Positions 18,373-26,851 of a DNA stretch of 64,000 bases are shown one piece after another. Both the position numbers and the translations under genes were made by a program. The stretch lies in NCBI RefSeq assembly GCF_016900655.1, contig NZ_JACJKH010000010.1:1-64000 (forward strand), written 5' to 3'. The number at the start of each line of letters is the position of its first letter. Position 1 is the stretch's first letter. Under the pieces are notes generated by a model. The model was not told where the DNA came from, ran no database searches, and saw nothing but the letters and a program-made list of their open reading frames with translations. This DNA is from Drancourtella massiliensis (GTDB lineage: Bacteria; Bacillota; Clostridia; Lachnospirales; Lachnospiraceae).

Positions 18373-18615
18373 ATGAAAATCAGTGAGGCTCAGATTGACA
18401 ATCTTGTAGGTTTATTAGATGGATACGCTGAAAAAGGCGGACATCATCTGAATGTAAATGTATTCACAAAAGATACACTTCTGGATGCACAGGCTCATCC
18501 GGAAAAGTATCCGCAGCTTACTGTACGTGTGTCCGGATACGCAGTAAACTTCAATAAGCTGACAAAAGAGCAGCAGGATGAGGTTATCTCCAGAACATTC
18601 CATGACGAAATGTAA
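18373..18615 (+). CDS. separate glycyl-radical subunit of PFL (GrcA/YfiD-like)
   Basis: An 80-residue protein equal to the missing C terminus of PflB. It starts in the region [20 protein letters not shown] and carries the radical motif RVSGYA with Gly55, then the family's end [15 protein letters not shown]. It has its own AAGGAGG before ATG 18373, 26 bases after the core gene. It must dock into the core subunit so that Gly55, once oxidised by PflA, can pass the radical to Cys407/Cys406. In E. coli a comparable small protein is a spare part for damaged PFL; here it appears to be an obligate subunit, because the core has none. Confidence 0.93.
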   Translation: MKISEAQIDNLVGLLDGYAEKGGHHLNVNVFTKDTLLDAQAHPEKYPQLTVRVSGYAVNFNKLTKEQQDEVISRTFHDEM

Positions 18616-19363
18616 TCAGGGCTATATTCATTCGACAGAGAGTTTCGGGACCGTGGACGGTCCCGGAATTCGTTTTGTCATCTTTTTCCAGGGGTGTCCG
18701 ATGCGATGCAAGTACTGTCATAATCCGGACACCTGGCAGCCGAACCAGGGAAATCTCATGACAGTGGAGGAACTTCTGGAAACATATCGTCATAATGAGA
18801 AGTTCTACAGAAAGGGCGGGATTACCGCGACGGGCGGTGAGCCGCTTTTACAGCTTGAGTTTCTGACAGAGCTTTTCAGGCAGGCGAAAGAGACCGGGAT
18901 CCATACATGCCTGGATACATCCGGTATTGTATACAGAGAATCAAGAAAAGAAGAGTTTGAGAAGCTGTTTGCGGTTACGGATCTGGTTCTGCTGGATATT
19001 AAACACAGCCTTCCGGAAGGCCACAGGGAACTGACAGGACAGGATCAGGCTCCGGTGCTGGAGTTTGCCAGAGCACTGGAGACGGCGGGGGTACCGATGA
19101 TTATACGCCACGTTGTAGTTCCTGGTATTACCGACGGGAAAGAAGAGCTGGAGACACTGGGACATCTGATCTCCGGTTTCCGAAATCTGAAAGGGCTGGA
19201 AGTGCTTCCATATCATACGATGGGGACGAAAAAGTACGAACAGCTCGGAATGAAATATCCGCTGGAAGGCGTGGAAGCCATGGATAAGACAAAAGCCCAT
19301 GAAGCGAGAGAATTCCTGCTGAAAATCATAATGGAAGACAGAAAGAAAAGGACTGCAAAATAA
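18602..19363 (+). CDS. pflA: pyruvate formate-lyase activating enzyme
   Basis: Radical SAM activase that uses a 4Fe-4S cluster and S-adenosylmethionine to generate the glycyl radical on the PFL small subunit. The cluster motif CPMRCKYC (CX3CX2C) follows the PflA signature [19 protein letters not shown] chose ATG 18602 (253 residues) because typical PflA proteins begin just before [10 protein letters not shown]. This start overlaps the small-subunit gene by 14 bases and suggests translational coupling; ATG 18578 is an alternative. A strong terminator follows, closing the three-gene pfl unit. Confidence 0.95.
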   Translation: MTKCNQGYIHSTESFGTVDGPGIRFVIFFQGCPMRCKYCHNPDTWQPNQGNLMTVEELLETYRHNEKFYRKGGITATGGEPLLQLEFLTELFRQAKETGIHTCLDTSGIVYRESRKEEFEKLFAVTDLVLLDIKHSLPEGHRELTGQDQAPVLEFARALETAGVPMIIRHVVVPGITDGKEELETLGHLISGFRNLKGLEVLPYHTMGTKKYEQLGMKYPLEGVEAMDKTKAHEAREFLLKIIMEDRKKRTAK

Positions 19364-19382
19364 GCCCTTTATATCAGAAAAC

Positions 19383-19416
19383 GCCAGCTCCGGCAAGACC
19401 GGAACTGGCATTTTTT
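19383..19416. terminator. bidirectional terminator after pflA
   Basis: GCCAGCTCCGG pairs with CCGGAACTGGC (one mismatch) around loop CAAGA at 19383-19409, followed by ATTTTTTAATT. It also lies at the end of the convergent lipoprotein gene. Confidence 0.85.
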
Positions 19417-19852
19417 AATTAGGACCTATTTGAAATTCTGCATAGACATATTCGGTTGAAGAAGAAGCATTTTCCGTATAGATAGAATATGGTTTTTTAA
19501 TTCTGTAGGATCCGCTTTCTGAGACATCATCTAGCGTACAGATAAATCTTTTTTCTTCACCTGCCGCGATAGTGTAGGCAATATCCTCATATACGATCGA
19601 AACCGGAACTTCCGTCCATTTATCATTAAGAAAGGTTTCGATCTCATAGGCTTCTCCGGTTGCGATGTCCTGTTCACTATTATTTATCATATTCACTTCT
19701 ATTTGTGAACTTGAAGAAGGAATTACGTTTTCGTCCGAATAAAGTTCTAATAATACTGCCGGATTCGTTTCGCCATTATCGATGTGGGCTTTATTCGACG
19801 CACACCCATTGCATCCCAGCAAAATTACAGCCAATAAAATGAAAATCTTCAT
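19415..19852 (-). CDS. lipoprotein with Ig-like fold, unknown role
   Basis: A 145-residue exported protein. A short hydrophobic signal ends in a lipobox-like LLGCNGC, so it is probably anchored to the outer face of the membrane. The rest (IEVNMINNSEQDIATGEAYE, then KWTEVP and a late GSYRIKKPY) resembles the small bacterial Ig-like domains (Big_14 type) common in Lachnospiraceae lipoproteins. AGGAGG lies directly before the ATG. The gene follows the HTH regulator by 8 bases on the same strand, so the two are almost certainly co-transcribed. Confidence 0.75.
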   Translation of the reverse strand: MKIFILLAVILLGCNGCASNKAHIDNGETNPAVLLELYSDENVIPSSSSQIEVNMINNSEQDIATGEAYEIETFLNDKWTEVPVSIVYEDIAYTIAAGEEKRFICTLDDVSESGSYRIKKPYSIYTENASSSTEYVYAEFQIGPN

Positions 19853-19860
19853 ATATCCTC

Positions 19861-21318
19861 CTATATAAGTTCCTCGTTCTGTTCTGTCTCTGCTATCAGC
19901 GAAGAAATGATCTCTACCGCTTCCTCTTCTGTGTAGAAAAGGTCTTTATCCAGATGTTCACAGAAATCGCAGAATCCGTGGAGCAGTCCCGGTTCTGTGA
20001 TGTCCAGGCAGATCAGCCGTTCCGGATTGGAAGACGGGAACATCAGGTAACCGTTCCGGTGGTTGACATACATGAACAGTTCGTTATCAAGGTCGCCGAT
20101 GCTGCATTTAAGCATCCGGATCCCTCCGGCCGGACAGATCTGGAGGAACTGTCTGATCAGAGTAATACGGTCGGCAGGCTCAAACGGACGGTATACTTCC
20201 GGCGGATATTCCGGGATACGCCCTGTATCCAGAAAACGCCGAAGCCCTTCTTCTGAGAAAATGAACAGCATCCGGTGGCATGTAAAGCGTTCTCTGAGAT
20301 CATGTACATAATCCTTCAGCATGGAAATCAGATAATCGCGGTTTGGAAGCTCCGGATAAATATATTTCTCAAAAAAGCAATCCGGAATACAGTAGGTCAG
20401 ACACGGGAGCATCTGAAAACAGTAGTTCTGATCGACGTCTGCCTTGAGGTTATGAAAATAATCAAGCTGAGTCGGCAGATCACTCATGGTAACACCAAAG
20501 GAAGAGGTCTGCTCCAGATACTGATCATAAATCTGATGAAAGAACTGCAGGCTCTTCTCTGTCTGGAACAGGATTCCGGAACGCATATCTCTGGAAAGAA
20601 GGAATGCGTGTCTGGATGTAAGCACAAGATAAGGGAAGAGAAGAAGCTCATTTGATGAATGAACCAGTTCCCCGTAGTAATAATAAACATTGTATTTACA
20701 TGCACAGCAGTAGACCGGGAGAATCTTCTTCAGGCAGGTCAGATTATAGTTTTTCTTGTTAATTGTCAGCTGATCGCTGGAATTAAAACAGATAATATGG
20801 CTGATTGACAGGTTTTTGTTTTCATATCCCAGAGTCGGAAGAAGATTCATCAGAAAATCCGAGTCCGGCTGGATCAGAAGACGGATCTGGGGATCGTTTG
20901 TCCGGGATTCCAGAAAAAGAATATAAAACAGCTGATGGTTAATTTCATTCTGCCCGGTTATGGTAGATACACCCGGAGTATCCGGGAAACAGGATAAAGG
21001 CGCAGGGGTCGGGGTGGAATAAATTTCAGAGTATTTTTTAAAATTTTCAAATAATTCAAGAATGCTTTTCCTGCGGTAGTAGTTTTCCAGCCCGTCAACG
21101 GAAATTTTGTAGGATTCGATAAAATCATTCCGTTCGGAAGGGGTGAGCCGCAGATACTCGGCCATCAGAAGAACGGTGTCCATGTTTGCCACATGCCGTG
21201 TCCCCTTGATAATTTTATACATAAAGGAGCGCTCAATTCCGCAGAACTGCGCCATTTCATTTGATTTTATGGCTTTTGCAGCGATATGCTTCCCTAATAA
21301 ATCCGAAAATATTGACAT
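19861..21318 (-). CDS. large HTH regulator-like protein, unknown
   Basis: A 485-residue cytoplasmic protein. The first ~65 residues form an XRE/Cro-like helix-turn-helix (IKSNEMAQFCGIERSFMYKI, then KGTRHVANMDTVLLMAEYL). The remaining ~420 residues match no domain I know. They are rich in Cys, Tyr and Phe and contain no membrane helix. AGGAGAAAAATCT precedes the start. The downstream lipoprotein gene begins 8 bases after its stop. A regulator controlling its own lipoprotein partner is a reasonable inference. I cannot name a ligand or target. Confidence 0.7.
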   Translation of the reverse strand: MSIFSDLLGKHIAAKAIKSNEMAQFCGIERSFMYKIIKGTRHVANMDTVLLMAEYLRLTPSERNDFIESYKISVDGLENYYRRKSILELFENFKKYSEIYSTPTPAPLSCFPDTPGVSTITGQNEINHQLFYILFLESRTNDPQIRLLIQPDSDFLMNLLPTLGYENKNLSISHIICFNSSDQLTINKKNYNLTCLKKILPVYCCACKYNVYYYYGELVHSSNELLLFPYLVLTSRHAFLLSRDMRSGILFQTEKSLQFFHQIYDQYLEQTSSFGVTMSDLPTQLDYFHNLKADVDQNYCFQMLPCLTYCIPDCFFEKYIYPELPNRDYLISMLKDYVHDLRERFTCHRMLFIFSEEGLRRFLDTGRIPEYPPEVYRPFEPADRITLIRQFLQICPAGGIRMLKCSIGDLDNELFMYVNHRNGYLMFPSSNPERLICLDITEPGLLHGFCDFCEHLDKDLFYTEEEAVEIISSLIAETEQNEELI

Positions 21319-21473
21319 AGATTTTTCTCCTGATTTTAAAATAATGTTCTGTTATGGAACGTGTGTTAGAATTATTATAAAGAAAAGAGGATAAAAAAAC
21401 CAGATGTAAATGGAAAAAAGATTGTCCAATTTTTTGTCCACTTGGAAAATCTATAGAAAGAACAGAATAAACA

Positions 21474-21482
21474 TGCTACAAT
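21474..21482 (+). promoter_or_regulatory. extended -10 promoter
   Basis: TGC followed by TACAAT (21477-21482) forms an extended -10 with only a weak -35. It would start a transcript near 21489. Confidence 0.4.
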
Positions 21483-21487
21483 AAATT

Positions 21488-21584
21488 TGTCTAAAGGGAG
21501 AGAGGGAGTTAGTGGTTAATAATAGTGTATACCGCAGAAATGTGGTATGATGAAAACGAATCTGGCAACAAGATTCGTTTTTTG
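21488..21584 (+). ncRNA. candidate small RNA or attenuated leader
   Basis: About 95 bases run from the extended -10 to a strong terminator. A first hairpin pairs ATACCGC with GTGGTAT (21530-21550, one G-T pair). The second is the terminator: AAACGAATCT (21554-21563) with AGATTCGTTT (21571-21580), followed by TTTTG. The GNAT start lies 25 bases beyond the terminator. This is either a short independent RNA or a leader with conditional read-through. No known riboswitch class is recognised. Confidence 0.4.
21554..21584 (+). terminator. intrinsic terminator before the GNAT gene
   Basis: A perfect 10-bp stem with a 7-base loop, and T residues at the end of and just after the right arm. It lies upstream of the gene and not downstream, which is why an attenuator or small RNA is proposed. 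Confidence 0.75.
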
Positions 21585-21608
21585 TTGTCTGTAAATATGG
21601 AGGTAGCG

Positions 21609-22097
21609 ATGGAAATAATTATCAGAAATGCAAAAAGAGAGGAAGCGGAAATTCTCGCTCAGATAGAAAGGGAATGTTTCCCGGAGGCGGAAGCGGCGAC
21701 GGAGAAAGATATTGCGGAACGGATGGGCGCGTTCCTGGACTGCTTTTTCGTGGCAGAGGCAGACGGAAAGGTAGTTGGATTTATTAATGGAGCTGTGGCA
21801 AAAGAGCCGCATCTGCCGGATGAAATGTACCATGACACCGGTCTTCATGATCCGGATGGAGACTATCAGACGGTGTTTGGCCTTGATGTGCTGCCGGAGT
21901 ACCGGAGACAGGGAATTGCAGGCCGTCTTCTTGAGAGGATGATTGAACATGCGCGAGAGTGCGGCAGAAAAGGTGTTGTGCTGACATGTAAAGATCATCT
22001 GGTACATTATTATGCGGGATTTGGATTTGAAGATCACGGAGTGGCAGATTCCAGCCACGGCGGAGCCAAATGGAATGATATGCAGCTGAAATTCTGA
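21609..22097 (+). CDS. GNAT-family N-acetyltransferase
   Basis: A 162-residue acetyl-CoA-dependent acetyltransferase of the GNAT fold, with the acetyl-CoA loop DVLPEYRRQGIAGRLLERMI and the C-terminal HYYAGFGFED. The substrate (amine, peptide or small molecule) is unknown. I chose ATG 21609 because GGAGGT is at 21599-21604. An in-frame ATG at 21525 would run through the terminator hairpin. It is followed by a phosphopantetheinyl transferase. Confidence 0.85.
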   Translation: MEIIIRNAKREEAEILAQIERECFPEAEAATEKDIAERMGAFLDCFFVAEADGKVVGFINGAVAKEPHLPDEMYHDTGLHDPDGDYQTVFGLDVLPEYRRQGIAGRLLERMIEHARECGRKGVVLTCKDHLVHYYAGFGFEDHGVADSSHGGAKWNDMQLKF

Positions 22098-22210
22098 TGA
22101 TGGATCAGAAGCAGAAGCGATGGAAATTTCCGGACATTTAAAGAATCCGGGAAGTGTGCTATAATCAAGGTGCTTGATAAATGCAGGATTTTTGATGAAA
22201 GGGAATGGAT

Positions 22211-22837
22211 ATGGTTTACACATGGGCGGCTGACACCGCTTTGCTGATGGATGAAAAACAGTATGAGGCTTATTACCGGCAGATTCCGAAATGGAGACAG
22301 GAAAAGGCGGACCGGATCCGGATGAGGGAAGACCGGGCGCTAAGTGTCGGTGTCTGGGCATTGTATCAGAAAGCACTTCGGGAAAGCGGGCTTTCAGAAA
22401 AAATGGTCTTTAATCTGTCTCATTCCGGACATTACGTGTTGTGTTCGATTGCGGATACGGAAACGGCGAGGACCGGATGCGATCTGGAAAAGACAGGGAT
22501 TCCAAGACTGAAAGTGGCCAGGAGGTTTTTCTGCCGCTCTGAATGGGATTATATTCAGAAAAAGGCGTCTGAAGATGAGAGGAAGGAAGCGTTTTATCGT
22601 TACTGGGTTTTGAAAGAAAGCTTTATGAAGGCGACGAGACTTGGAATGAAGCTTCCTCTGGATGCATTTGCAATCCGCCTGAGTGAAGGGGAAGATCCGG
22701 TGTTGACAAAAAAGCCGGATACGATAGAAGGACGGTTTTATTTCCGGGAATATCCGGAACCGGAGAGAGGATTTTTTGCTGCTGTGTGTTCGGAAGATCC
22801 GGACATGGCAGAAAATCTGAGGTGGATGACACTGTGA
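22211..22837 (+). CDS. Sfp-type 4'-phosphopantetheinyl transferase
   Basis: Transfers phosphopantetheine from CoA to a carrier-protein serine. The 208-residue sequence shows the Sfp-family motifs: NLSHSGHYVLCSIA, the Mg-binding GCDLEK, and YWVLKESFMKATRLG (W-KES-K). Start ATG 22211 suits AAAGGGA upstream; ATG 22205 is 2 codons earlier. No polyketide, NRPS or fatty-acid carrier gene lies nearby, so its acceptor is not evident. Sfp-type enzymes are commonly larger (about 220-240 residues); this one is slightly compact but complete. Confidence 0.9.
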   Translation: MVYTWAADTALLMDEKQYEAYYRQIPKWRQEKADRIRMREDRALSVGVWALYQKALRESGLSEKMVFNLSHSGHYVLCSIADTETARTGCDLEKTGIPRLKVARRFFCRSEWDYIQKKASEDERKEAFYRYWVLKESFMKATRLGMKLPLDAFAIRLSEGEDPVLTKKPDTIEGRFYFREYPEPERGFFAAVCSEDPDMAENLRWMTL

Positions 22838-22861
22838 CAGAAAGACAGAAAGGACTGCAGA

Positions 22862-23692
22862 ATGAAAGATCAGACAAAAGAGAAGATAAGAAAACTGGAA
22901 CTTCTGATACGTTACCGGATCAGGAAGATGCACCATCCGGGAAAAGTATTTTTTGTTTCCTGCGCAACGGTTCTTGTGGCCGGATTTTTGGGCGGGGTGG
23001 CGCTCGGACGCTATGTAGAAAGCCGGCAGGCTGCGGAGACAGTACAGAAAAAAGATAACCAGTATGAATCCCTTGAGAAGGAATATAATTCTGTAAAGGA
23101 GCAGGCCGAGGCTCAGAATGAAGAGACAAGGCCGTGGTACCTGATGCTTGTAAATCAGTCTCATCCGATGGAAGACGGATACGTTCCTGAACTTGCCAAT
23201 ATTGATGATTCCCACCAGGTTGACGCAAGAGTACTGGAGCCTTTGCAGAACATGTTGAAGGCCGCCAGTGATGAAGGGTACAGCCTTTATGTCTGCTCGG
23301 CGTACCGCTCTGTAGACAGGCAGAAAGAGCTGTTTAACGAATCAATGATTGATTATGTGAATCAGGGAATGACCTACTACGAGGCAGCTATTGAGACGGC
23401 GAAGTCGATTGCGTGGCCGGGAGAGAGTGAACATGCGACAGGTCTTGCAATGGATATTGTATCTTCGGATTATGCAGGACTGGATGAAAAGCAGGGAGAG
23501 ACCGATGACCAGAAGTGGCTGATGGAGCACTGCTACGAATACGGGTTTATCCTGAGATATCCGAAAGACAAGTCGGAAGACACCGGGATCATTTATGAGC
23601 CGTGGCATTACCGCTATGTCGGAGTGGAGGCGGCACTGGCGATCCGGGATCAGGGCGTGACGCTGGAAGAATATCTGAATGAAGAATATTAA
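22862..23692 (+). CDS. VanY/LdcB-type D-alanyl-D-alanine carboxypeptidase
   Basis: A 276-residue membrane-anchored M15B zinc peptidase that trims D-Ala (or acts as an LD-carboxypeptidase) on peptidoglycan stems. A single helix (VFFVSCATVLVAGFLGG) near residue 30 and a short coiled stretch precede the catalytic domain. Motifs are YVCSAYRSVDRQ, the Zn ligands in SEHATGLAMDIV, and EPWHYRYVG. It lies 24 bases after the PPTase gene and before dgt. No vancomycin-resistance genes accompany it, so a housekeeping role is likely. Confidence 0.92.
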   Translation: MKDQTKEKIRKLELLIRYRIRKMHHPGKVFFVSCATVLVAGFLGGVALGRYVESRQAAETVQKKDNQYESLEKEYNSVKEQAEAQNEETRPWYLMLVNQSHPMEDGYVPELANIDDSHQVDARVLEPLQNMLKAASDEGYSLYVCSAYRSVDRQKELFNESMIDYVNQGMTYYEAAIETAKSIAWPGESEHATGLAMDIVSSDYAGLDEKQGETDDQKWLMEHCYEYGFILRYPKDKSEDTGIIYEPWHYRYVGVEAALAIRDQGVTLEEYLNEEY

Positions 23693-23727
23693 AAGATGAC
23701 AGTTCTCTTGGACAGGAGGAATGCCGG

Positions 23728-25134
23728 ATGGAATGGAGCAGACTGTTGTCCCCGAAGCGGCAGCGGACAGGGAGAAAACATAAGGAGAAAAACAGAACAG
23801 ATTTAAGAAGCAGTTTTGAGAAGGATTATCACAGAATTATCGGGAGTGCCTCATTTAGGCGGCTCCAGGATAAAACACAGGTATTCCCGCTTGACCGGAG
23901 TGACTTTGTGAGAACAAGACTGACCCATTCTCTGGAAGTCTCATCTTTTGGGAAATCACTTGGACAGAATATCGGGGAGTATATCCTCGCTTACGGGAAA
24001 GATCCGGAATTTACTCCTCAGATGAAAGAGGACATCTGTAATATACTTTTATGTGCCGGACTGATCCACGATATCGGGAATCCGCCGTTCGGCCATTTTG
24101 GGGAAACGACAATCCGGGAATGGTTTGAGGAGCATCTCTCAAGGATTACATACGGCGGGAAGCCTTTGACGCAAGTTCTGACTCCAAGAATGCTGGCTGA
24201 TTTTTACTACTTCGAAGGAAATGCCCAGGCGTTCCGTCTTGTGACGAAGCTTCATTATCTTGTGGATGAAACCGGAATGAATCTGACCTTTGCGCTGTTA
24301 AACACGATTGTCAAGTATCCGGTTGATTCTCTGCATGTGGATCCGTACAGTGAGAAAATCCAGCAGAAAAAGCTGGGATATTATCTGGCGGATGAAGAAC
24401 TGTTTTTTAAGATCAGCAGTGAGATAGGAACCGGAAACAACCGGCACCCTCTGACTTTTATTCTGGAGGCAGCCGATGATATTGCGTACAAAACAGCGGA
24501 TATCGAAGACGCTTATGTGAAAGGATTTCTGCCGTTTTCAGCTCTTTCCAGAGAACTGGAAAAGATAGATACCGGCGAGACATTTCAGGCTTATGGACAC
24601 CTGATGGATCTTTACCGCGGTGCTGTCGAAAGGCAGGAAGAAGAGCCGGAAGCCTATGCGGTCAAAAACTGGATTGTGCGGGTGCAGTCGTTCCTGATCG
24701 CCTGCGCGACAGAAGGATTCACAGAGAATTACGAGGCGATCATGTGCGGAGAGTATCAGAAGGATCTGTTTGCAGGGACGAAAGCGGAAGAGCTGATGGA
24801 TGTACTCGGGCATGTTGCAGAAAAATATGTGTTTATGACCGATGAAATTTATAAAATGGAAGTAGCTGAATCGAGAATTCTTTCCTTTCTGATGGAAAAA
24901 TTTGTGATGGCAGCTGTCCGGTACAGTGATCCAAAGCAGAAGATGGATTCGATTGACAGGCGGATGCTTGCTTTCATTTCGGATAATTATAAGAAAGCAT
25001 ATCAGCATCAGTCTCAGGGAAAAGGAGATATTGAGAAGCTGTATCTTCGGATTCTGCTTGTAACGGACTACATCTGCGGAATGACGGACAGCTACGCAAA
25101 AAGGCTGTATCAGGAGTTGACAGCGAAGATATAA
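23728..25134 (+). CDS. dgt: dGTP triphosphohydrolase
   Basis: HD-domain enzyme that hydrolyses dGTP (or other dNTPs) to deoxynucleoside and triphosphate; 468 residues. The dGTPase signatures are present: FRRLQDKTQVFPLDRSDFVR near the N terminus, RLTHSLEVSS with the first His, and GLIHDIGNPPFGHFGE with the HD pair. An AGGAGG site precedes ATG 23728. It lies 35 bases downstream of the carboxypeptidase gene. Nothing unusual is seen. Confidence 0.95.
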   Translation: MEWSRLLSPKRQRTGRKHKEKNRTDLRSSFEKDYHRIIGSASFRRLQDKTQVFPLDRSDFVRTRLTHSLEVSSFGKSLGQNIGEYILAYGKDPEFTPQMKEDICNILLCAGLIHDIGNPPFGHFGETTIREWFEEHLSRITYGGKPLTQVLTPRMLADFYYFEGNAQAFRLVTKLHYLVDETGMNLTFALLNTIVKYPVDSLHVDPYSEKIQQKKLGYYLADEELFFKISSEIGTGNNRHPLTFILEAADDIAYKTADIEDAYVKGFLPFSALSRELEKIDTGETFQAYGHLMDLYRGAVERQEEEPEAYAVKNWIVRVQSFLIACATEGFTENYEAIMCGEYQKDLFAGTKAEELMDVLGHVAEKYVFMTDEIYKMEVAESRILSFLMEKFVMAAVRYSDPKQKMDSIDRRMLAFISDNYKKAYQHQSQGKGDIEKLYLRILLVTDYICGMTDSYAKRLYQELTAKI

Positions 25135-25238
25135 AAAGAAAACACGACATAAACTGACAGGGAGGGACTGCATACGGTCTCTCCTTTTTTGAGTTCGTTT
25201 CTGGTTTCCGGTTCTTTTTCTGAAAGGACGGGCATAGT

Positions 25239-26225
25239 ATGGAAAGGAAAAGGAAACAGGCGGGAAGCAGATTTATGAAGCGTTTTATCTGTTATCTTTA
25301 TGAGTATCAGGAAGGAAGACGGATCAGAAATATCGGATTTTGTAAAGTGGAATCATCGGAGGATGGATGCACGGTCAGTATTCACGGGAAAGGCTGGGGG
25401 ATGAACAGTCCAAGAAAGCTGTCACTGTATCTGTTCTGGAGAGAGAATGGAAAGTGCCTTGGGGTGTATCAGGGAGAACTTGGGAATGTCAGTCCGGCAC
25501 TGAATTACAGGCTTTCCTATACGGAAGAAGATGTAGGAAGCAAAGCACGGTATGACCGCGTGGAGGGAATCATTTTATGCGGAGAGAACGGGCCGCGGTA
25601 TGCTGCGGTCTGGACCGATGAGGCGGTGGATATCAGCCGGATGGAGCCGGCCGAAAAAGAAGAGATGACAGAAGAAAAGGAAGAACAGCCGGAAGAGCCG
25701 GAAGAGCCGAACGAGGAAGAGCCGGTGCCGGAGGAAAATGAGATGCCGGATGAGCAGGAAGAACCGGCAGGTGTTTCCTATGATGTGAGGGAGATTTTGC
25801 CGGAGGAGAGCCGGGAACTGGAAGAAAAGGAGCCGGAACCGTTCTATTTTGACGAGGAAGAGGAGGATTCGAAGCCTGAGATTGCGGAACAGGAGTGTCA
25901 GACAACGTGCCGGTTTCGCTGCACCAAAATCCAGAGACAGGATCTCTCAAGACTCATCCGAAGAGAATGGCAGCTGGCAAACAACAGCTTTCTCCTGCAC
26001 GGTTATTATAATTATCATCATCTTGCTTTTTTGCAGGAGGGAGAGAACCTCTACCTCGGAGTACCGGGAGTCTACAGCGAAAAAGAACGAAGAGCTGCAC
26101 AGGCCTTCGGATTTCCTGGATTTGTAAATTATGAGGAGGAGATGCTGGATCTGCCGGAGGGAGAAAAAGAGGACCGGGCAGATTTCGGGTATTGGTGTCG
26201 ACAGGTTCATCAAATTAGAGTATAA
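25239..26225 (+). CDS. DUF6128-type protein, unknown function
   Basis: A 328-residue protein of a kind found mainly in Lachnospiraceae. The N-terminal ~110 residues (RFICYLYEYQEGRRIRNIGF, then CTVSIHGKG) form a compact domain. A ~100-residue acidic, Pro/Glu-rich linker follows. The C-terminal ~95 residues (NSFLLHGYYNYHHLAFLQEG, then LGVPGVYSEKERRAA) match DUF6128 as I recall it. There is no signal peptide or membrane helix. Internal Met13 (MKRFICYLY) is a possible alternative start. Function is not known. Confidence 0.75.
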   Translation: MERKRKQAGSRFMKRFICYLYEYQEGRRIRNIGFCKVESSEDGCTVSIHGKGWGMNSPRKLSLYLFWRENGKCLGVYQGELGNVSPALNYRLSYTEEDVGSKARYDRVEGIILCGENGPRYAAVWTDEAVDISRMEPAEKEEMTEEKEEQPEEPEEPNEEEPVPEENEMPDEQEEPAGVSYDVREILPEESRELEEKEPEPFYFDEEEEDSKPEIAEQECQTTCRFRCTKIQRQDLSRLIRREWQLANNSFLLHGYYNYHHLAFLQEGENLYLGVPGVYSEKERRAAQAFGFPGFVNYEEEMLDLPEGEKEDRADFGYWCRQVHQIRV

Positions 26226-26309
26226 TGAATAAGAAATTGCCGTGTTTCAGAGGACTTTCGATAAAAACGGCACAGAAGAATTTCAGTAAAAGACACAGGA
26301 GTATCGAAG

Positions 26310-26831
26310 ATGGGACGCAGACGTTCAAAAGAAGAGAAAGAACAGGAAGAGAAACTTCAAAAAGAGCTTCAGGAAAAGCAGGATATCAAATACATGAAAG
26401 AAGCGGTGAAGCAGGCGAAGAAGGCTTATGCCCTGGGTGAGGTCCCGATCGGATGTGTCATCGTATATGAAGATAAGATTATCGGACGGGGATACAACCG
26501 CCGGACGATTGATAAAAATACACTGGCCCACGCGGAGCTTCAGGCGATCCGCAAGGCGAGCCGGAAGATGAATGACTGGAGACTTGAGGACTGTACGCTG
26601 TATGTCACCCTGGAACCGTGCCAGATGTGTTCCGGGGCGATTGTGCAGGCGCGGATCAGGCGGGTAGTCGTCGGATGCATGAATCCAAAGGCGGGCTGTG
26701 CAGGATCGATCATGAATCTTCTGCAGGTGCCGCAGTTTAATCATCAGGTGGAACTTACGACGGGGATCATGGGCGAAGAGTGCAGCCGGATGATGAAGAC
26801 ATTTTTTAAAGAATTAAGGCAAAAAAAATAG
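26310..26831 (+). CDS. tadA: tRNA-specific adenosine deaminase
   Basis: Converts A34 to inosine in tRNA-Arg(ACG). The 173-residue protein has the zinc deaminase motifs HAELQAI (His ligand and catalytic Glu) and PCQMCSGAI (two Cys ligands), plus VPIGCVIV. About 27 highly charged residues (Lys/Glu repeats) precede the usual TadA start, so the true start may be Met29 (MKEAVKQA). An AGGAG upstream of ATG 26310 supports the longer form. It ends in a terminator shared with the convergent SRP RNA gene. Confidence 0.95.
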   Translation: MGRRRSKEEKEQEEKLQKELQEKQDIKYMKEAVKQAKKAYALGEVPIGCVIVYEDKIIGRGYNRRTIDKNTLAHAELQAIRKASRKMNDWRLEDCTLYVTLEPCQMCSGAIVQARIRRVVVGCMNPKAGCAGSIMNLLQVPQFNHQVELTTGIMGEECSRMMKTFFKELRQKK

Positions 26832-26850
26832 AGCAGTCATCTGCTCTTTT
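26830..26850. terminator. terminator shared by tadA and SRP RNA
   Basis: Stem GAGCAG-TCAT-CTGCTC is followed by six T on the + strand. Read on the minus strand, the same stem is followed by TATTTTTTTT from the end of tadA, so it serves both convergent genes. Confidence 0.85.
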
Positions 26851-26851
26851 T

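Noticed and set aside
16262-18615. Split PFL as a frameshift or sequencing error
   Set aside because: The core ends in its own stop after a new tail. The small gene has a separate AAGGAGG and start, is in proper register, and has a 26-base gap.
22862-23692. Vancomycin-resistance VanY/VanW pair (with 29702-31186)
   Set aside because: The two genes are 6 kb apart in different operons and no vanH/A/X or vanRS genes accompany them; both families have housekeeping members.
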